Positions 15,522-23,909 of a DNA stretch of 38,713 bases are shown one piece after another. The stretch covers positions 1 through 38,713 of the forward strand of contig JAFDWT010000041.1 in NCBI GenBank assembly GCA_018268335.1. The letters are read 5' to 3'. The notes beneath the pieces were generated by a model, which searched no databases, was not told the origin of the DNA, and saw nothing but the letters and a program-made list of their open reading frames with translations. Origin of the DNA: Armatimonadota bacterium. Lineage in GTDB: Bacteria > Armatimonadota > Fimbriimonadia > Fimbriimonadales > Fimbriimonadaceae. The position numbers were made by a program, and so were the translations under genes. Every line of letters begins with the position of its first letter. Position 1 is the first letter of the stretch.

Positions 15522-15541
15522 AGCACGTATTTATGCGTGCT
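15522..15541. promoter_or_regulatory. Palindrome upstream of the P-domain PEP-CTERM gene
   Basis: AGCACG (15522-15527) and CGTGCT (15536-15541) flank an A/T centre, about 47 bp upstream of the PEP-CTERM start. It could be an operator bound by a dimeric regulator; no binding protein is evident. Confidence 0.35.
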
Positions 15542-15691
15542 GGTAAAGATTCCGTAAAGAAACTAGTAGTTTAACGGGGTACTTAACTCCTCTAGCGAAG
15601 TGTGTGTGCTTAAGGCGTCATTCTCAACGAGAGAAGCTGACTATCATGCTTGCGGGTCGAATCCCGGTCGCCGATTCGGGCAAAATAGGGC

Positions 15692-16705
15692 ATGAAGCTC
15701 GTCTTCTTGGCAGCGGCCCTGGCGATCACCGTCCCACAACCTCCAGTTGAAGCTCCCATGACAAAGGCGGCCAAAGAGTTTCTTGAAACTCTCTCGCCAG
15801 AACTGCGCAAAAAGGCTCAGATGGCACTCGACTCCCCCGACAGGAGCAAGTGGACTTACGTTCCCGGCGACCGCCTGGGCGTCTCGTGGGGCGAGATGAG
15901 CGAAGCGCAGCGGGCCAAGGGCAGAGCCCTCCTCAAGTCGGCCCTCAGTGACAAAGGCGTCGCAAGGGTGGAGACCATCCGCCAACTCGAACTCGTCCTC
16001 CGCCAAATGGAAAACGGCAACACCGGTCGGGATCCGATGCGCTACTGGTTCATGTTCTTTGGCGAGCCAAGCAGCCAGAACCCCTGGGTGTGGCGGTACG
16101 AAGGGCACCATGTCTCGCTGACGTTCAGCTCACGTGGCGACACTTTGGTCGGCAGCACGCCCCAGTTCTTTGGATCCAACCCGGCCGAGGTGAAGATCGA
16201 TGTCCCCGACAAAGGCAAGCGGGCCCTGGCGCAGGAGCAAGACCTGGGATTCAAGCTCGCGGAATCATTGACGCCGTCACAACTCGCCGAAGCCGTCGTG
16301 GCCAAGACCGCTCCAAACGACATTGTCACCGCCAGCTCGCGCAAGGCGGGCATCGAGGGCCATGTCGGGCTCTCGTACGGGCACATGACCCCGGCCCAAC
16401 GAGGAACGGTCCGCGACCTGCTGCGTGTCTTCTCGGAAGTCCAGAAACCAGCCGAGCAAGACCGGCGACTGAAGAAGATCGCCAGCGAGGGCTACGACCA
16501 CCTCGTCTTCGCCTGGATGGGCCCGGTCAAGCGCGGCGGGCGGCACTACTATCGGATCCAGGGCGAGTCGTTTGTCATCGAATACGACAACACCCAGGAG
16601 GACGGCAACCACATCCACACCGTCTGGCGCGATTACAAAGGCGACTTTGGCGAGGACTTGCTGGCCGAGCACTACGAACACGACCATCACCATCACAATG
16701 ACTGA
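15692..16705 (+). CDS. DUF3500 family exported protein
   Basis: This is a 337-residue protein with a hydrophobic leader (MKLVFLAAALAI). It matches DUF3500: repeated SWGEMSEAQRAKGRALLKSA- and LSYGHMTPAQRGTVRDLL-type segments, then WRYEGHHVSLTFS and VGSTPQFFGSNPAEV, and late GRHYYRIQGESFVIEYDNTQ followed by HTVWRDYKGDFG. The His-rich end (EHDHHHHND) may bind metal. The molecular function of DUF3500 is not known; it is usually exported. The next gene follows after 28 bp on the same strand. Confidence 0.88.
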   Translation: MKLVFLAAALAITVPQPPVEAPMTKAAKEFLETLSPELRKKAQMALDSPDRSKWTYVPGDRLGVSWGEMSEAQRAKGRALLKSALSDKGVARVETIRQLELVLRQMENGNTGRDPMRYWFMFFGEPSSQNPWVWRYEGHHVSLTFSSRGDTLVGSTPQFFGSNPAEVKIDVPDKGKRALAQEQDLGFKLAESLTPSQLAEAVVAKTAPNDIVTASSRKAGIEGHVGLSYGHMTPAQRGTVRDLLRVFSEVQKPAEQDRRLKKIASEGYDHLVFAWMGPVKRGGRHYYRIQGESFVIEYDNTQEDGNHIHTVWRDYKGDFGEDLLAEHYEHDHHHHND

Positions 16706-16733
16706 CCAGGCCGTTTCGGCCATATACTGAGGC

Positions 16734-18002
16734 ATGTCGCCGAGGCTGAGGGGGTGGGGAATAGCAGGGCTGTGCGTCGGCCTCGCGCTTTTGGGCGTCT
16801 TCGCGACATCGCAGGTGAAGGCTTCCAAAGAGCAAAGCGAACTAGACCATGAGCTGGACCTGGCCCGCAAAGCCGGTCTGCCGACGACGCCTGAAGAGTT
16901 CGAGGCGACACTACCTGTCGCCAAGCTCGAGGACAACGCGGCTCCCGTTCTCGGCATCTTGGGCAGCAAGGCCGTCCCCCTCATCAAAGACCGCGAGGAA
17001 CTGGCCTACCGGCTGACCTTTGCACCCGACGACGCCACCAAGAAGACAGTGCGGGACGAACTAGCCAAGCAGGATTACTACCTGCGCCTCGGCGACGCCT
17101 GTTGCCAAAAGCTGACCTACCGGGCTCTGCGCGACTACTCCCTCGGTGCCGCCATACCGCTGCCGGATACCAGCCAATTGAAGAACATCGCGAACTTGTT
17201 TCTGTTGCGAGCAAGGTTGCAAGACGCGGAAGGCCACCCGGAAAGGGCGCTAGCCGACATCAGCCGGGCCCGGCGACTCGCGACATTTGCCACTAGCGAC
17301 TGCATGATGATCATGCGGGTTATCGGCGAGGGGATGGAGATGTCATCCCTGCAGACACTGGCGGAATTGACTTTCAAACATCGTGACAATGAGCAGTATC
17401 GCGAAGCGTTCCAACGAATTGCCGAAACGGTCGCAGTACTGGACGTCCGCGACGACTACCGGTTCGACCTAGTAGAGGTTTTGTCGCTCATCAGACTCTG
17501 TGAGACCGAACAAGGCCGCCGTCAGCTGGGGCTGACGGCAGAAGATTCGGCGATCCCGCCTGCCGGCCAGGCCCTGTCAAAACTACAATCGCCTTTGGTA
17601 GCCAAGGCCAAGATTGTCCGAGGTACCAGAATGAAGTGGGAAGCTTTGGCGGAAGAGGACGGTGCCAGATATGCTGCCGGTTTGCGTGAGATGTGGCAGG
17701 GAATGGTCTCCTTTCCCCTAGCGGCGAAAGTGATCGAGCCGATTGACAACGATGCGTCTGAGCCGGGCTTGCCAGAAATCCTCTATTCTCGTAGGGCCAA
17801 TGTGCTGAAGTGGCGAGCAGCGGCGCGCGCGCTGGCTGGCACCGTAGTGCCGCAACAAATCAAGACGGACGACTTGGTCTCGCCCTATGACTCCAAACCG
17901 ATCAGGTATGCCTTCGACGGGCACCAGATCGAAATCTCGACCGGCGGCGGCGGACAACTAATGATTCCCGATGTGCCCAAGTCGTTGGCCAAACGAGGCT
18001 GA
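16734..18002 (+). CDS. Hypothetical protein with N-terminal membrane anchor
   Basis: This is a 422-residue protein that I cannot assign. Residues 9-26 (GIAGLCVGLALLGVFATS) form a single membrane anchor, after which the chain is mostly helical. PTTPEEFEATLPVAKLEDNAAPV and LLRARLQDAEGHPERALADI resemble TPR-type helices in a family of periplasmic proteins seen in Armatimonadetes-like genomes. A conserved-looking end, SPYDSKPIRYAFDGHQIEIS, precedes a Gly-rich strand. No catalytic motif is evident. It sits between the DUF3500 gene and the Cys-motif gene on the same strand. Confidence 0.7.
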   Translation: MSPRLRGWGIAGLCVGLALLGVFATSQVKASKEQSELDHELDLARKAGLPTTPEEFEATLPVAKLEDNAAPVLGILGSKAVPLIKDREELAYRLTFAPDDATKKTVRDELAKQDYYLRLGDACCQKLTYRALRDYSLGAAIPLPDTSQLKNIANLFLLRARLQDAEGHPERALADISRARRLATFATSDCMMIMRVIGEGMEMSSLQTLAELTFKHRDNEQYREAFQRIAETVAVLDVRDDYRFDLVEVLSLIRLCETEQGRRQLGLTAEDSAIPPAGQALSKLQSPLVAKAKIVRGTRMKWEALAEEDGARYAAGLREMWQGMVSFPLAAKVIEPIDNDASEPGLPEILYSRRANVLKWRAAARALAGTVVPQQIKTDDLVSPYDSKPIRYAFDGHQIEISTGGGGQLMIPDVPKSLAKRG

Positions 18003-18057
18003 CTTCTTTTGCAGATTGTTTGAACGTAATGCGGCGGCAGGCGCACTCACAGAGACT

Positions 18058-18528
18058 ATGCCCCGATACGAGCACCTCACCAACCTGCATGTCGAGAAGC
18101 CCTGCCCCAAACAGTGGGAAGACATGTCCGGCGAGGACTGGAGCCGATTCTGTGAACACTGCCAAAAGAGCGTCCACAACTTGTCGGCGCTGACCAAGGC
18201 GGAGGCCGACCGAGTCTTGAAATCAGCGGACCGGGTCTGCGTCCGCTTCAGTCGGGACAAGAAGGGGAAGCCACTGTTTCGGCTGACCGGCCTGGCTGCT
18301 GTCTGGGCTGGCGTCGTGGCATTGGCGGGCTGCCAAGCGGGCTATCAACAGACGACTGGGGATGTGACCGTTCCCAAGCCGACACAGAACGATGACTCCG
18401 GCGCCACCGTCGGCAAAGTGGCTGTCCCCTTGGAGAAAGGTCGGACGATCCAGTCCCAAGCCTCGCCAGAGAAACCGGTGCAGGATGTCACCATCGGCTC
18501 GCCGCCCGTGCGACCTAGCGGCAAGTAG
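18058..18528 (+). CDS. Cys-motif protein with inner-membrane segment
   Basis: This is a 156-residue protein. The N-terminal ~65 residues carry KPCPKQW, FCEHCQKSVHNLSALT and VCVRF, a four-Cys module that I recall from the N-termini of Bacteroidetes proteins linked to TonB or carboxypeptidase-like domains (CxxxW...FCxxC..V.dfS). A zinc-ribbon-like or redox fold is possible. Residues ~77-95 (LTGLAAVWAGVVALAGCQA) are hydrophobic and could be a membrane segment; the C-terminal third is low-complexity. The start is ATG 18058 (MPRYEHLTNL) because the upstream extension overlaps the previous gene's end. Confidence 0.75.
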   Translation: MPRYEHLTNLHVEKPCPKQWEDMSGEDWSRFCEHCQKSVHNLSALTKAEADRVLKSADRVCVRFSRDKKGKPLFRLTGLAAVWAGVVALAGCQAGYQQTTGDVTVPKPTQNDDSGATVGKVAVPLEKGRTIQSQASPEKPVQDVTIGSPPVRPSGK

Positions 18529-18529
18529 C

Positions 18530-18943
18530 TCACCGCTTGCGCTTGGCCGCCAGCTGGGCGTCGATTTCGGCGGCCCGCAGGCTGGCCATGGCCCGAACGA
18601 CCGCCTCAGGCAGAGGCTGCTCTGGAGTGAACCGGACCGTACCAGTGGAGAGGCTGAAACCCTTGAGCTCCGGTGTCACCTTGACCACCACCCGGCCGCT
18701 ACAAGGGAAGTAGCTGAGGTGATTCTTGCACTCCAACAGGCAGACCAGCGCTTTGCCTCGGTAGAAGAAGGTCGGCATCGCATAAGAGACGCCTTGCGTC
18801 AACCCCTCTACTTCCTCGCGCACAAGCTCGACGACCCGTCCGAACGCCGCGCCTCGGACGGGCGGCAAGAGGCGGACATAGTCGTCGACCGGCGTCGGGC
18901 TAGCGGGATCGACGAGTTCGGTGAAGGAGTTGGAATAAGCCAT
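18530..18943 (-). CDS. DUF1801 domain protein
   Basis: This is a 137-residue YdhG/Fra-like DUF1801 protein, a small fold also known from iron-chaperone-type proteins. Landmarks are VDDYVRLLPPVRGAAFGRVV, GVSYAMPTFFYRGKALVCLL and TGTVRFTPEQPLPEAVVRAM. The start at 18943 (MAYSNSFTEL) is two bases after the VOC stop (18946), indicating an operon with it; the frame extends upstream through the VOC gene. It is the last gene of the three-gene minus-strand cluster and converges with the Cys-motif gene. Confidence 0.88.
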   Translation of the reverse strand: MAYSNSFTELVDPASPTPVDDYVRLLPPVRGAAFGRVVELVREEVEGLTQGVSYAMPTFFYRGKALVCLLECKNHLSYFPCSGRVVVKVTPELKGFSLSTGTVRFTPEQPLPEAVVRAMASLRAAEIDAQLAAKRKR

Positions 18944-18945
18944 GT

Positions 18946-19320
18946 TCAGTCGATCCGCCAAGGCGGATTGAGCCGGTTCTCGCCAGCCCAATACAGGCAA
19001 ATCTGGTTGCCGTCGGGGTCGCGCAAGCGAGCCTCGCGCCAGAGCCACCTTTCGTCTTGCGGCAGCTGGTCAAAGGCCACACCTGCAGACTGCAATTCCC
19101 CCACAACCACGTCCAACTCCTCCACTTCAAAATACACCACAGTCGTAGAAGAAACGACTCCATCAGGTGCCAGATGTACGGAAAACGTCGCCCCGCCGAC
19201 GGGGCAGGCAAACCGGGCATAGTGTGGCGAATCGACAATCTGCTGCAAGCCAAGCCTTTTGTAGAACGCAACGGACCGAGCCACGTCGCTACAGGCCACA
19301 GTGACCTGGTTCAGGTTCAT
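18946..19320 (-). CDS. VOC-family protein
   Basis: This is a 124-residue VOC-fold protein: MNLNQVTVACSDVARSVAFY followed by KRLGLQQIVDS, then FSVHLAPDG and VVYFEVEELDVVVGELQSAG, ending RLRDPDGNQICLYWAGENRL. The second half shows the usual Asp-Pro-Asp-Gly-Asn turn. The substrate is unknown. The start at 19320 overlaps the stop of the upstream gene in an ATGA arrangement (19317-19320), a sign of translational coupling; the longer frame to 19362 is rejected for this reason. Confidence 0.88.
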   Translation of the reverse strand: MNLNQVTVACSDVARSVAFYKRLGLQQIVDSPHYARFACPVGGATFSVHLAPDGVVSSTTVVYFEVEELDVVVGELQSAGVAFDQLPQDERWLWREARLRDPDGNQICLYWAGENRLNPPWRID

Positions 19321-19685
19321 GTCGTCACCGGGGAGCGGTGGAAGTGGACGTGCCACCAACATCCGTCGACCCGCTTCCAGACGCGGGTCTCCTCGAAGGC
19401 CCTCTCACCGTCCCTTGTCTGGATGACCCGCGTATAGGCGACCACCGCAGCGTCCGGCCCGAGGGCATGGACAACAGGCGAGCAAATCGTGCTCTGGACG
19501 CGCGCCTCACTCGCACCGTCAGCAAAGTAGAACTGGTGGAAGGGAAGCCCGGTCACCAACTGCCCACACGCCTCGGGCTCGAAACAGGTCAAGCCGGGGT
19601 CACATAGCTCCGTGTATGCCGCCCAGTCTCGGCGCGAAATGGCATCGAGCAATCGCTGGGTCAGGGCAAGCACTTCAGTTTCCAT
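19317..19685 (-). CDS. CaMKII-association-domain-like NTF2 protein
   Basis: This is a 122-residue small cone-fold protein. ETEVLALTQRLLDAISRRDW then AAYTELCDPGLTCFEPEACG and LPFHQFYF match the bacterial CaMKII-association/SnoaL-like group, and RVWKRVDGCWWHVHFHRS closes the fold. It probably binds a small ligand; no catalytic function can be claimed. The start is ATG 19685, with GTG 19691 as alternative (both are in frame). It leads the three-gene minus-strand cluster 18530-19685. Confidence 0.85.
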   Translation of the reverse strand: METEVLALTQRLLDAISRRDWAAYTELCDPGLTCFEPEACGQLVTGLPFHQFYFADGASEARVQSTICSPVVHALGPDAAVVAYTRVIQTRDGERAFEETRVWKRVDGCWWHVHFHRSPVTT

Positions 19686-19703
19686 GCCCACAAGAATACA
19701 GCC

Positions 19704-19731
19704 TGGCCACCGACGACGGGGGCGGTGGCCA
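19704..19731 (-). terminator. Hairpin between two minus-strand genes
   Basis: TGGCCACCG (19704-19712) and CGGTGGCCA (19723-19731) form a 9-bp stem 12 bp after the SRPBCC stop. The T-run is weak, so it may be an attenuator or a terminator. Confidence 0.5.
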
Positions 19732-19743
19732 GAACCGTGGGAG

Positions 19744-20442
19744 TCAAGCTGCTCGCAAACTACGTGCCCGCTTCTCGGCCAGTGCCTTGATCGTCAGCAT
19801 CATCTTGCGCTCCATGATGAAGTGGGCCGGTTCCACCACCGCCAGATCGCGGACCAGCTTGAGCCCGCCTTGATGGAGCGAACGGATGCGGATGACCAAC
19901 CGGGTCTTGCCGTTGCCCAAGTCACGGACGATAAACGCCCAGGTCCAGGGCTCCTCAGCATCTTCCGGCACGCCCAGCACCAAGTACTTGAGCGGCTCCA
20001 GCGCTACCACCGGCTGCGGCGGTACCGAAGGGTGGAACTTGACAGAGTCGCCGACCTTGAGGTTTTGCCACTCGGGGTGGATGACGTGCTCGTCCTTGAT
20101 GTCGCAGCCGACCAGGTTCTCCAGGAACGTGTAGCTATAGAAGCCAGATTTGTCGCGGCCGACTTGCAGCAGCCAGGGCCACACGTCTTCGACCGGGGCG
20201 TCGATGGTGATCGCGTGAGTGGCGGCGTTGAACCCGTCGGCGATGCATTCGTCGCCGGGCAAGTAGTCTTTCGATTCGGCGTCGGTCGCGCCCCACCGCA
20301 GATGGCGCGGCCTCATGAACAAGAAGTATCCCGCGGCCGCCAAGCCGCTGAACACAAGCCATCTGGCCAGAACCTTGCCTTCTTTCCGGCAAGTGTTCTC
20401 AAGCCGACGATGTCTGGGTTTGGGTTGTAAGCCAGTGTCCAT
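19744..20442 (-). CDS. SRPBCC-family protein with N-terminal membrane anchor
   Basis: This is a 232-residue protein. A hydrophobic segment at about residues 25-45 (LARWLVFSGLAAAGYFLFM) anchors it. The rest follows the SRPBCC (START/Bet v1-like) pattern: ATHAITIDAPVEDVWPWLLQ, KSGFYSYTFLENLVG, KVGDSVKFHPSVP and KTRLVIRIRS. Such domains bind hydrophobic ligands. ATG 20442 is the first start of the frame. It lies upstream of the CaMKII-type gene but is separated from it by a hairpin, so it may be a separate transcript. Confidence 0.85.
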   Translation of the reverse strand: MDTGLQPKPRHRRLENTCRKEGKVLARWLVFSGLAAAGYFLFMRPRHLRWGATDAESKDYLPGDECIADGFNAATHAITIDAPVEDVWPWLLQVGRDKSGFYSYTFLENLVGCDIKDEHVIHPEWQNLKVGDSVKFHPSVPPQPVVALEPLKYLVLGVPEDAEEPWTWAFIVRDLGNGKTRLVIRIRSLHQGGLKLVRDLAVVEPAHFIMERKMMLTIKALAEKRARSLRAA

Positions 20443-20687
20443 GCCTCAAGTATGTCGCTATGAAAAGCGTGCAGAAATGGCATAAGACCCTGGCACAATC
20501 TTACAAATTACGTGTTGATTTGTGGAGTTAATCTTGCGTCTATGTTTGGGTATCATCCCCAGCGGCGGCCAGCACGCCACTGGGTCCACGGGAAGGGTTT
20601 AACCCTGCTGAATATTGAATCTCGCTCGCGCACGAACGACCTTTGTGCTGCCTGGATGTGGACCACAGGCGAACGCATAGAGGAACC

Positions 20688-21746
20688 ATGGACAAACAAC
20701 TCCCGCCCAGGCCAAACCTGGACCACCTGCGCCGCCAAGCCAAGGCACTGCTCGCCGATCTCGCTGCTGGATCACCCGACGCTGCCCAGGCATTTGTCGA
20801 CCACCTTCCCGCCGCTGCAAGGATGACTCCTAACCAAGTCCAGGAGGCAGGATTCCGGCTGGCCGACGCCCACTCGGTCGTCGCCCGCTCGTCGGGCTTT
20901 GCCACCTGGCCCGCCCTGGCCAGGCACGTCGCCAGCCTCCGCTCGATGGAAGGGACGTGGGAGTTCGTGACCCTCGAGGTTGACGGCAACCAACTCCCCC
21001 CGTCCATGCTGAGCGGTTCTCGCATCCTGATGGACGGCGACCGGTTCCGCACCGAGTCGCCCGAGGCTGACTACGAAGGCGTGTTCACCATCGACGTCGA
21101 GGCTGATCCGGCGACCATCGACATCGAGTTCGTCGCCGGCCCCGAAGCGGGGAACTGGTCGTACGGAATCTTCGAGCTCGACGGTGACGACCTGCGCATT
21201 TGTCTGGGCCTGACCGGGGCAGTCCGTCCGACGGCTTTTGAGACCGCCGCCGGGCGTGCCCACGCCCTAGAGACCCTGCGGCGGTCAGACTCGTCACGGC
21301 CCGTCGGAGTGGACGGGGGAACCGCTCCCGTCGCCAAGCTGGTCCCGCTCGCTGACACCACACTGTTTGAAGGTGACCCCGAAGAAGAACTCCTTCCCCT
21401 TCAGGGCGAGTGGCAGGCAGTCCAGATCGTGCGGGACGGCATGGAATTGCCGAGCAAGATGCGGAAGGGGATGAGGAGGACCATGTCGGGAAGGGAAGTC
21501 ACCGTGACGATGAGTGGCCAGGTGATCGTCCACGCACTCGTCCGGGCTCTCTCCGCACAGAGTCCCGTTTGCCTGGACTACTGCCTTCTTGACGCCCCGG
21601 AAGCTGGCCAAAGCCAGCTGGGCATCATGGAGATGCGCGACGCTCAAGTGCGTTTTTGCTTCGGGCCAGTCGGTGGAGAGAGACCCGACGGATTTGAAGC
21701 CCCCAAAGGCAGTGGCAGGACTCTCAGTGTCTGGCGCCCGGCCTGA
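20688..21746 (+). CDS. Double TIGR03067-domain protein
   Basis: This is a 352-residue protein. An N-terminal helical stretch PRPNLDHLRRQAKALLADL precedes two TIGR03067 units. The first runs about 100-205 (MEGTWEFVTLEVDGNQLPPS to RICLGLTGAVRPTAFET) and the second about 245-350 (LQGEWQAVQIVRDGMELPSK to VRFCFGPVGGERPDGFE). The domain is common in Planctomycetes and related phyla; its function is unknown. The start is ATG 20688, with a GAGGA site upstream; the open frame runs back to 20643. Confidence 0.85.
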   Translation: MDKQLPPRPNLDHLRRQAKALLADLAAGSPDAAQAFVDHLPAAARMTPNQVQEAGFRLADAHSVVARSSGFATWPALARHVASLRSMEGTWEFVTLEVDGNQLPPSMLSGSRILMDGDRFRTESPEADYEGVFTIDVEADPATIDIEFVAGPEAGNWSYGIFELDGDDLRICLGLTGAVRPTAFETAAGRAHALETLRRSDSSRPVGVDGGTAPVAKLVPLADTTLFEGDPEEELLPLQGEWQAVQIVRDGMELPSKMRKGMRRTMSGREVTVTMSGQVIVHALVRALSAQSPVCLDYCLLDAPEAGQSQLGIMEMRDAQVRFCFGPVGGERPDGFEAPKGSGRTLSVWRPA

Positions 21747-21755
21747 AACCAGTCG

Positions 21756-22340
21756 TCACTTCTTGACCTTGGGCAAAACCCGGTAGACCATCACGGCTAC
21801 CGGGTCGCCCATTTTGAGACCTTGGTGGCACTTGAGGCACTCAGTCTTGCTGAGTCGGATTGGTCGCGCCTCCCAATAGACCCCACCCGGCGAGGCGACG
21901 TAAGGTTTGCCACCGTCCTGAGCCCACTGGGTCACAGCGTTCTTCACCAAGTCGATGTCGGGGACGATGCTCATAGCGAGCATTGAAGGGTCAACGACTC
22001 GTTCGCCGACGTGGACGGGCCCTGGAAGTCGGCGGTATCGCAGGCTGACGTCGGCGGGCTTGAGGGGCTTGCCATGGGCACCGTAGATTTGGACTGTCGT
22101 CTGGAACCCTTGTGGGTCATAGCCGGGGTCTCCGCCGTCGCGCGAGTGTGCGGCGATCTGGCTCGACTCGATCCGGGCCGTGCCAAACTTGCCGTCTTTG
22201 ACGCCTACCAAATTGTCAAACTGCTTCACGTAGTAGGCGTGCATCGAGTCGACGAGCTTGCTCTCGCCAGTAGGATCAGGAGCCGCAGCCACTAAGCAAG
22301 CAGCAGTCGTTACAAGTGGTAGAGCCCAAGACGGCTTCAT
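21756..22340 (-). CDS. Secreted c-type haem protein, DUF3365-like
   Basis: This is a 194-residue protein. A signal peptide (MKPSWALPLVTTAACLVAAA) targets it to the periplasm. A single CLKCH haem-c attachment motif is at 168-172, with the downstream GDPVAVMVYR. The rest, including RLPGPVHVGERVVDPSMLAM, resembles DUF3365 (Tll0287-type) sensor domains. It may carry electrons or sense small gases. The start at 22340 coincides with the leader; upstream codons would overlap the divergent channel gene region. Confidence 0.8.
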   Translation of the reverse strand: MKPSWALPLVTTAACLVAAAPDPTGESKLVDSMHAYYVKQFDNLVGVKDGKFGTARIESSQIAAHSRDGGDPGYDPQGFQTTVQIYGAHGKPLKPADVSLRYRRLPGPVHVGERVVDPSMLAMSIVPDIDLVKNAVTQWAQDGGKPYVASPGGVYWEARPIRLSKTECLKCHQGLKMGDPVAVMVYRVLPKVKK

Positions 22341-22394
22341 GTCTGAGGGACGACTCGCGGGTGGGCGCGTTACGCTGGGCAGCATAATCACACC

Positions 22395-23489
22395 GTGCGG
22401 ATCGACTACCTGGTGCTGGGGACGTTTCTCGTCCTGTTCACCCTGCGTGACGCCTTTGTGTCGATCCTCCTGCCGAGGACAGTCAAAGGCTCGAAGCGCC
22501 TGTCCAACAGGCTGACGACGGCCCTGTGGAAGTGCTTCTCGTTCCTGGTGAAACCAGGGACAAAGAACGAAGACCAGTGGCTCAGCATCTTCGGCCCGCT
22601 GAGCATCGTGGTGATGATCACCAGTTGGGCCCTTGTCCTGATCTTAGGATTCGGCGCGATTGTGTTGGGGACAGGAGTCACATTGCACGGAGAGCTGCCG
22701 ACATTTGGGGAAGCCGTCTACTTCAGCGGCGTCACCTTCCTGACACTGGGCTACGGCGACATGACCCTCGACGGTGGCCTTGGCCATTTCCTCAGCGTCC
22801 TCGAGGCTGGACTGGGCTTCGGGTTCCTCGCGATCCTCATCAGCTACGTGCCCGTGCTCTACCAGTCGTTCTCGCGCCGTGAGGTGCTGATCACCCTCAT
22901 GGACGCCCGGGCCGGTTCGCCGCCGAGCGGTGGCGAGATGCTCCTGCGCTTCGCGCGGCATGACGACTGGGACGGCCTGATGGACTGGCTCCAGCGCTGG
23001 GAGACCTGGGGAGCCGAACTGCTGGAGACCCACCTGAGCTACCCGACGCTGGTGATGTATCGTTCGCAGCACTCAGACACGAGTTGGCTGTGCGCCATGA
23101 CAGCGGTCCTGGACGCCTGTTCGCTGCTTTTGGCCGCGATTCCACCCGATCACTCCTGCTCACAAGCCCGACGCCAGGCTCACCTCACCTTCGCGATGTG
23201 CCGCCACGCCGTTGTCGACCTATCCCAAATCTTCGACGTCCGCCCCGACGAGCGGGACGGGCGCCTGAGCCGAGAAGAGTTTAGAGACTTTGTCGCCAGC
23301 ATGGGTGACAAGGGGATGGTCTTTAGCGACGGCGACAAAGCCTGGAAGACGCTGAGCGACAAGCGGGCCATGTACGAACCCTACGTCGCCGCGCTCTCCC
23401 AGCGGTTCCGGATGCGCCTGCCTGCCTGGACGCACGACCCCCGCGAGAAGGACAACTGGCAGACCAGCGCCTTTGACCGGCACGTCTGA
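22395..23489 (+). CDS. Two-transmembrane potassium channel
   Basis: This is a 364-residue channel subunit. There is an N-terminal hydrophobic segment (5-27). A membrane helix (67-93) and the pore loop follow, with selectivity filter TLGYGD (117-122) and a final membrane helix (131-157). The cytoplasmic C-terminus (~160-364) carries no RCK/TrkA nucleotide-binding motif that I can see and is mostly helical, so gating is unknown. Start GTG 22395 is the first codon of the frame. It is divergent from the c-haem gene, with 54 bp between starts. Confidence 0.9.
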   Translation: MRIDYLVLGTFLVLFTLRDAFVSILLPRTVKGSKRLSNRLTTALWKCFSFLVKPGTKNEDQWLSIFGPLSIVVMITSWALVLILGFGAIVLGTGVTLHGELPTFGEAVYFSGVTFLTLGYGDMTLDGGLGHFLSVLEAGLGFGFLAILISYVPVLYQSFSRREVLITLMDARAGSPPSGGEMLLRFARHDDWDGLMDWLQRWETWGAELLETHLSYPTLVMYRSQHSDTSWLCAMTAVLDACSLLLAAIPPDHSCSQARRQAHLTFAMCRHAVVDLSQIFDVRPDERDGRLSREEFRDFVASMGDKGMVFSDGDKAWKTLSDKRAMYEPYVAALSQRFRMRLPAWTHDPREKDNWQTSAFDRHV

Positions 23490-23537
23490 GCATTTATTGC
23501 CAGACAATCGCCGTATCAGCCGCCGTACACTCGTCCG

Positions 23538-23909
23538 ATGCCCAAAGTCGTCCACTTTGAGATACCCGCCATCGACGCCCCGCGAGCCATCGAGTTCTAC
23601 GCCCAGGCGTTTGGCTGGACGTCCACAGACTACGGCCCAGCACCATCCGGCTACTGGATTTGCGAATGTGGCACACCGGAGGAGCCCGGGGTGAACGGCG
23701 CGATCATGACCCGCATCGGCGAGGGCCAGCCGGTCGTCACAGTCCTCAAAGTCGACTCCATCGACGCGGCCATCGCCGCTGTCGAGGCTGCTGGAGGAGA
23801 GATCGTCGTCCCCAAGTTCGAGGTGCCCTTCGTCGGCTGGAAGGCGTTCTTCAAAGACACCGAAGGGAACATCATGGGCATGGCCGAGTTCTCCCAGGGC
23901 GACGTCTAA
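23538..23909 (+). CDS. VOC-family protein
   Basis: This is a 123-residue VOC-fold protein, the type often annotated glyoxalase-like: MPKVVHFEIPAIDAPRAIEF YAQAFGW, then VVTVLKVDSIDAAIAAVEAA and FFKDTEGNIMGMAEFSQ at the end. His7 and Glu/His-type metal ligands are only partly present, so catalytic activity is unclear. It is followed by an overlapping, oppositely oriented 50-codon gene. Confidence 0.88.
   Translation: MPKVVHFEIPAIDAPRAIEFYAQAFGWTSTDYGPAPSGYWICECGTPEEPGVNGAIMTRIGEGQPVVTVLKVDSIDAAIAAVEAAGGEIVVPKFEVPFVGWKAFFKDTEGNIMGMAEFSQGDV

Noticed and set aside
19612-20430. Plus-strand frame of 272 codons opposite the SRPBCC gene
   Set aside because: Translation is rich in Arg, Asp and His, as expected from the complement of a GC-rich gene; the minus-strand protein has a recognisable fold.
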